A stretch of 11,289 bases of DNA, from assembly GCA_023261465.1 (NCBI GenBank), contig JAHFOW010000077.1, positions 1 through 11,289 on the forward strand, given 5' to 3'. Origin of the DNA: Planctomycetota bacterium. GTDB taxonomy: Bacteria > Planctomycetota > Brocadiia > Brocadiales > Brocadiaceae. Below the pieces are notes generated by a model that was given only the letters and a program-made list of their open reading frames with translations, was not told where the DNA came from and did not search any database. The position numbers and the translations under genes were made by a program. Shown here piece by piece: positions 1 through 5,844 of this stretch (position 1 is the stretch's first letter; the number at the start of each line of letters is the position of its first letter).

Positions 1-231
1 TTGTATTTACCCTAAAATATCAAAGACCAATTATGATTAGTTTTAATATGTCGTTAATATTTATGTGCAACATTCATTTTTATCTTCATTCTATAAATTT
101 CAGCATATTATATCATGCCATATCAGATATCAAACAAAAATCTATAGGATTGTGTTGAAATGCTGAATGTATTCTATAATATCACGCATATTTATTAATA
201 TGCGGAATCTTGATAATTTTTTGGTTTTGTT
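1..231. other. AT-rich region without a convincing gene
   Basis: This stretch is strongly AT-rich and I see no supported coding region, RNA gene or mobile element in it. It holds a perfect inverted repeat at 185-204 (separate entry). The 8-base string TTCAGCAT at 99-106 recurs in inverted form as ATGCTGAA at 160-167, and the 9-base string ATTCTATAA occurs at 88-96 and again at 171-179. These short repeats are compatible with a regulatory or AT-rich spacer region but prove nothing in DNA of this composition. Confidence 0.5.
185..204. repeat. perfect 8-bp inverted repeat with 4-nt spacer
   Basis: CGCATATT at 185-192 is the exact reverse complement of AATATGCG at 197-204, separated by TATT. It lies about 28 bases before the ATG at 232 and is followed by a T-rich run. 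It could be an operator or a weak AT-rich hairpin. The stem is too AT-rich to call a terminator, and chance is possible in this composition. Confidence 0.4.
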
Positions 232-441
232 ATGCCTTTGTCTTTTAAAGACTACCTCATCCAAAAAGCACTGGTTAAAAATAAAATGTGCCTTCCTCCC
301 CCAAAACCGCTTAACTTAACACGCAGGGGAGGCATGGGGGCTCCTGATTTATTGACTAATGAAGACGGAAAGTCTCTTATTGTTAACTTTGACTCTTTCA
401 GTGAAAAACTTGATATTTCCCAAAACAGAGTTTTGGAATGA
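232..441 (+). CDS. doubtful small ORF (69 codons), unrecognised
   Basis: An open frame runs from ATG 232 to a TGA ending at 441 and would give a 69-residue polar protein with no signal peptide, membrane segment or motif I recognise. The middle part (about residues 20-36, with PPPKPLNLTRRGG) is rich in proline, arginine and glycine. It reads more like translation of a C/G-run intergenic element than a protein domain. There is no Shine-Dalgarno sequence before the ATG; the upstream bases are a T-rich run. It converges on the degP-like gene and ends about 47 bases before the shared hairpin. A real small gene cannot be excluded, but nothing seen here positively supports one. Confidence 0.18.
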   Translation: MPLSFKDYLIQKALVKNKMCLPPPKPLNLTRRGGMGAPDLLTNEDGKSLIVNFDSFSEKLDISQNRVLE

Positions 442-487
442 GCCTGGACGGAAATTTAGAGATGAGATGCGTTCAAAGGGATGATAC

Positions 488-530
488 AAAAAAATGCGGT
501 GATAAGAATTTCTTCCTATCACCGCATTTT
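488..530 (-). terminator. intrinsic terminator of the degP-like gene
   Basis: A perfect 14-bp stem is formed by 491-504 and 517-530 (core ATGCGGTGATA / TATCACCGCAT). The intervening bases can extend it with three more pairs (506-508 with 513-515) after one mismatch. Read on the minus strand the hairpin begins 19 bases after the degP stop and runs into a tract of seven Ts (the A run at 488-494), a textbook Rho-independent terminator. On the plus strand the hairpin is followed by T-rich sequence (527-537), so it may also act for anything transcribed from the left. Confidence 0.9.
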
Positions 531-549
531 GTATTTTAAGGACTGCTCG

Positions 550-2118
550 TTACTTTGTTTTTATAACAATATAGCGGGAAAACTCTCCGCGTTTTACCAG
601 CATCAGGACGTCTTTTTCCTTAGAGCCTTCGCTTAGTGCCTTTTTAAATTCATTTACATTTGCTATTTTCTTTCGATTTATCTCTTTGATAATATCGCCT
701 TCTCTTATATCGGAAGCCGCAGCCTGGCTTCCCGGTTGAACCTCAGACACAATCACCCCCGACTCCTCTTCAATTCCGAGATTCTTCGCAATTTCTTTGG
801 TAAGATTCTGTACGGTCATGCCGAGGTCTTTTACCGCTGGCGCTCCAGGCGCCCCTTGTCCCATGGCAAATAAATCTGCCGGCTGTTCTCCGATCTTCAC
901 CACTAATTCTTTTTCTTTGCCATCCCGCAGAACCTTAACTTTTATCTTTTTTCCAACCTCTGTCTGCGCAACGTTGTTGCGGAGGTGATTAACGTCCCTG
1001 ATGGGCTTTCCATCATATTCGGTGATGATATCGCCGCCTGCAAAACCGGCCTCTTTCGCCGGAGAATTTTCATTGACATCGCTTACCAGGACGCCCTCTG
1101 TCACGGAAACGTTAAATTTCTTTGCTAAAGAAGGATCGACATCCTGGATAACAACACCCAACCACCCACGGGTAACTTTGCCTTTCTCTACAAGGTCCCT
1201 CATAACTAACTTTACCATATTCACCGGTATGGCGAATCCAATACCCTGATAGCCGCCGCTCCTGGTAAATATGGCAGTATTGATACCAATAACCTCTCCC
1301 CGAATATTCACGAGAGGACCGCCGCTATTGCCCGGATTGATTGCAGCGTCTGTTTGTATCATATCCTCGTATGCAGCGACGCCGACATTTGCCCTTCCCG
1401 TGGCGCTGATCACGCCAACAGAAACTGTTTGAGACAGACCAAACGGGTTTCCGATGGCAATCGCCCATTGTCCGACCCGTATCGTATCAGAGTCTCCAAG
1501 TTTTGCGGCTGGCAGGCTCGCACCTTCTATCTTGACCACCGCGACATCTGTCTGGGGATCTGTTCCAATGACTTTTCCATCAAACTCTCTTTTATCACCC
1601 AGCGCTACCTTGAGCTCATCAGCGCCTTCTACCACATGGTTGTTCGTTATAATATATCCTTTTTCACTGTCAACAATTACACCAGAACCCAGTCCCTGTA
1701 TCTTATATTCGCCTTCGGGGAAGCGTGGTTTGAAGAATTTGTCAAAAAAATCATCACCAAAAAAGTCCCTGAATTGTTCAAACGGGTCTCCCCCCTGCTC
1801 CTGATCAGGGCCGGGACCAGGGCCAGGTCTGGGCTGAGAATGGAAACGGTCATTTGGCATCTGCCTTTGTCTTTGAGCGGCAGGCTTAACGGTCTTAACA
1901 GAAGTGATAGAAACAACGGCAGGTTTAACCTGATTGACTACACCTGCAAATACATTTTCAAAACGCTGCGCTGCTGCCAGCGCATCCGGGTCAATCTCGG
2001 TTGTTTGCTTGTTAGCAGCAAACACCGTGGCTTTGACGGAAAGGGGAATGGTTATTCCACCACAAACGCCAAAAACCAAAATTGACCGAAGACCTAAACT
2101 TCTCAATTTATTATACAT
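550..2118 (-). CDS. degP: periplasmic serine endoprotease, Do/DegP family
   Basis: A 522-residue trypsin-like protease/chaperone of the HtrA family, which degrades or refolds damaged envelope proteins. Residues 1 to about 35 form a signal peptide (Lys4/Arg6, then a hydrophobic stretch, then a small-residue site near AFAAN-like ATVFAAN). The protease domain runs from about 50 to 310. The full catalytic triad is visible: His161 (TNNHVV), Asp191 (QTDVAVV) and Ser265 (GNSGGP). Residues 83-135 form a loop rich in Gln, Pro-Gly and Phe, as in the LA-loop of Do proteases. PDZ1 is at about 317-410 and PDZ2 at about 430-515. Two PDZ domains fit DegP/DegQ/MucD rather than DegS. It is slightly longer than E. 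coli DegP because of the loop and the linker. AGGAG at 2127-2131 lies 8 bases before the ATG and supports this start. The gene is monocistronic, with its own promoter and terminator. The choice between DegP, DegQ and MucD cannot be settled here. Confidence 0.95.
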   Translation of the reverse strand: MYNKLRSLGLRSILVFGVCGGITIPLSVKATVFAANKQTTEIDPDALAAAQRFENVFAGVVNQVKPAVVSITSVKTVKPAAQRQRQMPNDRFHSQPRPGPGPGPDQEQGGDPFEQFRDFFGDDFFDKFFKPRFPEGEYKIQGLGSGVIVDSEKGYIITNNHVVEGADELKVALGDKREFDGKVIGTDPQTDVAVVKIEGASLPAAKLGDSDTIRVGQWAIAIGNPFGLSQTVSVGVISATGRANVGVAAYEDMIQTDAAINPGNSGGPLVNIRGEVIGINTAIFTRSGGYQGIGFAIPVNMVKLVMRDLVEKGKVTRGWLGVVIQDVDPSLAKKFNVSVTEGVLVSDVNENSPAKEAGFAGGDIITEYDGKPIRDVNHLRNNVAQTEVGKKIKVKVLRDGKEKELVVKIGEQPADLFAMGQGAPGAPAVKDLGMTVQNLTKEIAKNLGIEEESGVIVSEVQPGSQAAASDIREGDIIKEINRKKIANVNEFKKALSEGSKEKDVLMLVKRGEFSRYIVIKTK

Positions 2119-2169
2119 ACCAAAAGCTCCTACATAAAAAAGTAAATGTTTAACGGCTTTACGAGTGCG

Positions 2170-2198
2170 ATTGTATTCCAGCTACAATTTTTTGTCAA
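2170..2198 (-). promoter_or_regulatory. sigma-70-type promoter for degP
   Basis: On the minus strand a perfect -35 box TTGACA (2193-2198) and a -10 box TACAAT (2170-2175, five of six to consensus) are separated by exactly 17 bases. Transcription should start near 2162, giving a leader of about 45 bases before the ATG at 2118. The boxes are of the housekeeping type; I see no heat-shock-sigma pattern here. Confidence 0.75.
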
Positions 2199-2225
2199 TA
2201 CAAATAAGCCGGCATAACTATTTCT

Positions 2226-2241
2226 ATAATGCTTGCATTAT
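2226..2241. promoter_or_regulatory. possible operator palindrome between divergent genes
   Basis: ATAATGC (2226-2232) and GCATTAT (2235-2241) form a perfect 7-bp inverted repeat with a 2-base spacer. It lies just upstream of the degP -35 box and overlaps the candidate -35 box of the rightward operon. This placement suits a dimeric regulator acting on both directions. There is no direct evidence of binding, and the AT-rich background makes chance palindromes more likely. Confidence 0.35.
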
Positions 2242-2261
2242 CATTTCAGTATTGCTAAAAT
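2233..2261 (+). promoter_or_regulatory. candidate promoter for the PLD-like/TPR operon
   Basis: TTGCAT (2233-2238) and TAAAAT (2256-2261) are separated by 17 bases. The -10 matches five of six consensus positions and the -35 only three of six. The leader to the ATG at 2324 would be about 55 bases. A perfect TATAAT at 2225-2230 lies nearby but lacks a -35 box at proper spacing. Low confidence. Confidence 0.3.
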
Positions 2262-2323
2262 TTGATTTTAAAAACATAAATAGAAAACTATTTGTTCCAT
2301 AAAAATTTAAACGGGAAGGAATT

Positions 2324-3745
2324 ATGCGTTTTAAAAACGTCTATCTCGCCATTTTAGCGGCAATTGCAACCGGGTCGCTCTACGGTATTCAAAACAATGC
2401 TTTTTCATCGGATGTATATTTTACCCGACAGGAAATCAAAGGACACATTGTACAGGCAATTGAAGAGTCCCGGGAATCTATCGATATTTCCGTTCAGGAT
2501 ATTACCTCAAAGGATATCCTGAATACGCTTGCCAGGGCAAAAGAACGAGGCGTGCATATCAGGGTTATGGCGGATAAAAGACGCGCTTTAAAAAAGGGGG
2601 GGTTGTCTGATTTTTACAAGAACAAGGTGTTCGCCATAAAGGCTTTAAATCCGCGGGAAATGATACGGAGCAACTTTGCTATTTTTGATTGCAAACTTCT
2701 GGTAATCGGCGCCTATGAGTGGAATGAGGTTGTGGGCAGGTTGAGTCGCGATAACGCCGTTTTTACCGAAGAGACGAAACTGCTGGTAAAATTTCAGAGA
2801 GAATTTGATCGCTTGTTTCATGGGGGTGTAGCACACGATGAACCGGGCGTCCCGGGCGAGACGGGAAAGGAAGAAACGGCAAAAGCTGAAACCGCACCGA
2901 TTGTTCAAAAGGCCATACCACCCGGGACAAAAGTCGTAGCATCACATTATGGAGTTGTAATAACGGAAAATAAAGATGGCTACCTTGACATGAATTTTGA
3001 GGAATTTGACGATATTTTTGGACTGGCAAGCGGTTTAACCGACGAACAAAAAGAAAACCTGTGGAGCAAGTGTGAAGGTAAAAGGGTACAATGGCATGGA
3101 CAGGTAACTTCTTATCCCAGTTGGACACTTATAACAGGATGGATAATGGGCGTTAAGAACGGTAATATTGATGTTGAAATAAAACTGAATTCTGCAAACA
3201 AGTCGCACTTTTCTCCGGTGAAATATGGCAACACCGTAACATACACGGGAAAACTCAACTCACGGGTCACGAGGATATTCCCCTACAAACTCGAAGACGG
3301 CGATGTGCTTGCAATAGAAGATACGAGCCCTGTGCCGGTAAATAAGCATGAGCTAGGGATAGACCCTGATGGAGTGCCCGTTTCTCATGATTCCGAAAAG
3401 GTATTTCTCCAGGAATCTTTAACTGATATAGACAATATTTTCGGCAGTGGAAGCACATTATCTTCAGCAGAAAAAGACGAGGCCTGGAAAAAATATGAAG
3501 GGAAATATATCCGGTGGGCAGGACAAATCGTCTATAAAAATTTAAATGCCGTATCAGGGTTAAGAGTGAAGGTACGGCAAAAAGACCGTGGAGACGTGGA
3601 GATTCGATTGAGCATTATCCAGAAGGAGAAGGTACTTAAATTTCAGGATGGCGAATCAATACTCTACACAGGACGATTGACCAAAAGGTGTGAAAGTACA
3701 TCGCCGTATATTTTAGAAGACGGCGACATCCTGACGGTTAAATAA
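2324..3745 (+). CDS. exported protein with degenerate phospholipase-D-like domain and two C-terminal repeat modules
   Basis: A 473-residue protein. Residues 1 to about 29 look like a signal peptide (basic start, hydrophobic 6-22, then AFSS). Residues 30-166 resemble a PLD-like (HKD) domain: an IxxAIEESxxSIDISV start, a helix ending in RGVHIRV, and a final strand with FDCKLLVIGAYEWN. The HxK(x4)D motif is degenerate. At the expected places stand Arg115 and Asn117 instead of His and Lys, with only Asp122 kept, so phosphodiesterase activity is unlikely. Only one HKD site is present. A low-complexity linker rich in Gly/Glu/Ala follows (about 168-195). Then come two homologous modules, about 223-333 and 364-473. 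GGGAAGGA at 2313-2320 supports the start. The gene is 30 bases upstream of the TPR gene, likely the same transcript. Its role is unknown; a binding or scaffolding function in the envelope is a guess. Confidence 0.8.
   Translation: MRFKNVYLAILAAIATGSLYGIQNNAFSSDVYFTRQEIKGHIVQAIEESRESIDISVQDITSKDILNTLARAKERGVHIRVMADKRRALKKGGLSDFYKNKVFAIKALNPREMIRSNFAIFDCKLLVIGAYEWNEVVGRLSRDNAVFTEETKLLVKFQREFDRLFHGGVAHDEPGVPGETGKEETAKAETAPIVQKAIPPGTKVVASHYGVVITENKDGYLDMNFEEFDDIFGLASGLTDEQKENLWSKCEGKRVQWHGQVTSYPSWTLITGWIMGVKNGNIDVEIKLNSANKSHFSPVKYGNTVTYTGKLNSRVTRIFPYKLEDGDVLAIEDTSPVPVNKHELGIDPDGVPVSHDSEKVFLQESLTDIDNIFGSGSTLSSAEKDEAWKKYEGKYIRWAGQIVYKNLNAVSGLRVKVRQKDRGDVEIRLSIIQKEKVLKFQDGESILYTGRLTKRCESTSPYILEDGDILTVK
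2990..3322 (+). repeat. C-terminal module, copy 1 (protein-level tandem repeat)
   Basis: Residues 223-333 of the PLD-like protein. The module contains the ordered landmarks FDDIFG, a Leu-Thr/Ser helix with acidic residues, W(x)KCEGKRVQWHGQV, VEIKLN, VTYTGKL and PYKLEDGDVL. Copy 2 has the same landmarks in the same order. The short beta-strand-rich pattern, with a WxGxV strand and a YTGxL strand, recalls small OB-fold nucleic-acid or ligand-binding modules. That fold assignment is inference. Confidence 0.7.
3413..3742 (+). repeat. C-terminal module, copy 2 (protein-level tandem repeat)
   Basis: Residues 364-473 of the PLD-like protein. Landmarks match copy 1: IDNIFG, WKKYEGKYIRWAGQI, VEIRLS, ILYTGRL and PYILEDGDIL. 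The two copies have diverged in the region between the WxG strand and the VEI strand but keep almost equal length, which indicates an old internal duplication rather than a recent one. Confidence 0.7.
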
Positions 3746-3775
3746 GCCGTACACAACAAAATTAAGGAGAACATC

Positions 3776-5608
3776 ATGGTAAAAAAGACAGGAATTATAC
3801 CGATTATTGTTTTTAGCATGCTTGTGGGAATGAAGGGAATTTCGTTTGCATCGGAAACGTATGAAGGCGTATTCGACCAGGGGAACGCTTTTGTACGAAA
3901 ACAAATGTATCCGGAGGCGCTTGATGCCTATGAAAAAGCTATACAGTTAAAATCTGATGCCTTTGAGGCATGGTATAATAAAGCCGTCGTTCTGGATTAT
4001 TTTGGCAAATACGACGACGCAATCGAATCCTTCGAAAAGGCGATTCAGCATAAACCTGATTATTACGAAGCGTGGTACATGAAAGGACGCACCCTGGACC
4101 ACGCGGGCAAATACCCTGAGGCAATTAAGTCGTTTGATAAAGCCATCGAGATAAAACCCGATTATTTAACGGCATTGTACAACAAAGGAAATGTTCTCGA
4201 TCACGTGGGAGAGATTGATGCGGCGATTGAGACGTTTGACCGCATCATAAAGCTTAAGCCCGACGCTTTTGAAGCATGGAACAACAAGGGACTCACCCTT
4301 GCGAAAGTTCCCGCCAGGCGGAGTGAGGCAATAGAGGCTTACGACAGGGCAATTGCGATAAATCCCCAATACTATGAGGCGTGGATTAACAAGGGAAATT
4401 GCTTTGTAAGATTGCGCAAATATAAAGAAGCCGTTGATGCATACGACAAGGCAATAGAAATAAAGCCTACGGAACATGCGGCGTGGGCAGATAAGGGTTT
4501 TACCCTTGCCGACCTTGGAAAACATGAAGATGCTGTTCTTGCCTTCAATAAGGCGGTCGAACTGAAACCGGATTCATACGCCGCCTGGAATGGAAAAGGT
4601 CTTGCCCTTGATGCGCTGGGCCGGTACGATGAGGCGCTGAAGACATACGAAAAGGCAATCGAGATACAGCCGGATTCTTACGGCGCATGGGTGAACAAGG
4701 GGTTGGCATTGTCCCGGCTTGGCAAACACACAGAATCGGTAGAGGCTTATGACAGGGCGTTAAAGGTTCAACCTGATTCATACGAAACCATGACGAACAA
4801 AGGCGGAGAGCTCTTTCAACTCGGAAAATATGACGAAGCGATGAAAACCTTTGATGCAGCTATAAAAATACGGTCAGATTATCCCCAGGTTTGGAATGGC
4901 AAAGGGGGGGTACTCCTGCGTATGGGGAAATATATGGAGGCGGTAAAGTCTTTTGATAAGGTAGCACAGATAATCTCTGATGATGAGGCATCAAAGATAC
5001 CGCGTATGGCAAAGATCAAATATGAAGCACTCAACAACAAAGGGCTTGCGTTGGTGCAACTCAAGAATTATCCGGAGGCCGTTAAGTCATTTGACAAGGC
5101 ACTCACTATAAAATCAGATGACTTTAGCTTGTGGATAAATAAAGGACTTGCTCTCCAGGAATTAAACGAATACCAGGAAGCGCTGGATGCATTCAGCAAG
5201 GCAACAACATTGAGTGGTAATGTACACGAGGCCTGGAATTTTAAGGGCTACGTGTTTGAAGAAATAGGGAAAAAGCAGGAGGCGCTTGATGCGTACAGTA
5301 AGGCAATTCAGATTAAACCTGACTTTGTTGTAGCATTAAACAATAAAGGTCTCTTGCAGGATACCATGGGAAACCACATCGAGGCAATTGAGACTTACGA
5401 CAGGGCATTGGCAATAAAACCCGATTTAGATATAGCATGGTTCAATAAGGCCTGCGCACAGGCCTTGATTCCAAACAAGGATGGTGCGGTGTCTTCTCTA
5501 AAAAAGGCGATAGAACTGAACCCGAGCTTTAAGCGAGTGGCAAGAACAAATCCAGATTTTTCGAAAATCAAAGACGACCCGGATTTTATCAATGTGGTGG
5601 GAAGGTAA
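3776..5608 (+). CDS. exported tetratricopeptide-repeat protein (16 TPRs)
   Basis: A 610-residue protein. Residues 1-26 form a signal peptide (Lys3/Lys4, a hydrophobic core, cleavage probably after SFA). From about residue 30 to 584 the chain consists of 16 TPR units, mostly 34 residues long with the pattern AW-NKG-L--LGKY-EA---YDKAI-IKPD. Unit 5 has one extra residue, and units 11 and 12 are longer by about 9 and 3. The last 26 residues (FKRVARTNPDFSKIKDDPDF) match the capping tail common at the end of such TPR arrays. TPR arrays form superhelical protein-binding scaffolds; the partner is unknown. AAGGAGA at 3764-3770, five bases before the ATG, is a strong ribosome site. The 30-base gap after the PLD-like gene implies cotranscription, so the two exported proteins may act together in the envelope. 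No enzymatic domain is present. Confidence 0.92.
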   Translation: MVKKTGIIPIIVFSMLVGMKGISFASETYEGVFDQGNAFVRKQMYPEALDAYEKAIQLKSDAFEAWYNKAVVLDYFGKYDDAIESFEKAIQHKPDYYEAWYMKGRTLDHAGKYPEAIKSFDKAIEIKPDYLTALYNKGNVLDHVGEIDAAIETFDRIIKLKPDAFEAWNNKGLTLAKVPARRSEAIEAYDRAIAINPQYYEAWINKGNCFVRLRKYKEAVDAYDKAIEIKPTEHAAWADKGFTLADLGKHEDAVLAFNKAVELKPDSYAAWNGKGLALDALGRYDEALKTYEKAIEIQPDSYGAWVNKGLALSRLGKHTESVEAYDRALKVQPDSYETMTNKGGELFQLGKYDEAMKTFDAAIKIRSDYPQVWNGKGGVLLRMGKYMEAVKSFDKVAQIISDDEASKIPRMAKIKYEALNNKGLALVQLKNYPEAVKSFDKALTIKSDDFSLWINKGLALQELNEYQEALDAFSKATTLSGNVHEAWNFKGYVFEEIGKKQEALDAYSKAIQIKPDFVVALNNKGLLQDTMGNHIEAIETYDRALAIKPDLDIAWFNKACAQALIPNKDGAVSSLKKAIELNPSFKRVARTNPDFSKIKDDPDFINVVGR

Positions 5609-5609
5609 A

Positions 5610-5665
5610 GGTCGGTTGGGTTGAGTGAAGCGAACTCAACGGATTCTATTTGAAGCCGAACGACC
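5610..5665. repeat. palindromic intergenic element, nested hairpins (REP-like)
   Basis: The inner arms GTTGAGT (5620-5626) and ACTCAAC (5634-5640) pair perfectly around the loop GAAGCGA. The outer arms 5610-5619 (GGTCGGTTGG) and 5656-5665 (CCGAACGACC) pair almost fully with one offset, giving a branched or cruciform structure. It starts two bases after the TPR stop codon. The core GTTGAG-N-GAAGCGAA-CTCAAC resembles short palindromes scattered between genes in many bacteria. No T tract follows, so it is more likely a REP-type repeat or an mRNA 3'-end stabiliser than an intrinsic terminator. Confidence 0.6.
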
Positions 5666-5682
5666 CCACGTCTTCCGAAATA

Positions 5683-5844
5683 ATGTTGGTACAGCCAGGT
5701 AAGGCTGTTAGATCAAACCTTCATATTTCATCTAAAAAACTCATTTTCATGCTCTCTTGTGACCGCGAGGTCATGGAGTTTCATTTTAAAATTATTCAAG
5801 GCAGGTTCGGTCTTGACACGTTAATGAAAAAATACGTTCCATGA
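5683..5844 (+). CDS. possible small leader ORF overlapping the nadB start
   Basis: An open frame ends with TGA at 5842-5844 and overlaps the nadB ATG (5841-5843) in an ATGA arrangement, which is typical of translational coupling. It opens as far left as TTG 5650, inside the palindromic element. ATG codons at 5683, 5749 and 5824 could start proteins of 53, 31 or 6 residues. None has a clear Shine-Dalgarno sequence and I recognise no family. A hairpin ACAGCC/GGCTGT (5691-5696 with 5703-5708) lies within it. The ORF may be only chance open frame; the overlap and the lack of a ribosome site for nadB are the only arguments in its favour. Confidence 0.2.
   Translation: MLVQPGKAVRSNLHISSKKLIFMLSCDREVMEFHFKIIQGRFGLDTLMKKYVP

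Noticed and set aside
1354..2085. 243-codon open frame on the plus strand opposite the degP-like gene
   Set aside because: It lies wholly antisense to a gene with an intact catalytic triad and PDZ domains. The translation shows no domain or export signal, so it is a shadow of the coding bias on the other strand.
2763..3128. 121-codon minus-strand frame inside the PLD-like gene
   Set aside because: Antisense to a gene with a good ribosome site and clear domains; no motif in the translation.
5760..5773. Short palindrome TGACC-GCGA-GGTCA as an operator
   Set aside because: Only five pairs, does not extend, and sits within a possible ORF with no promoter nearby; not enough to call a site.
5813..5818. 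Perfect TTGACA as a nadB promoter -35 box
   Set aside because: A -10 box at 16-18 bases would fall on the nadB start codon itself and none is present, so it cannot serve the ATG at 5841.
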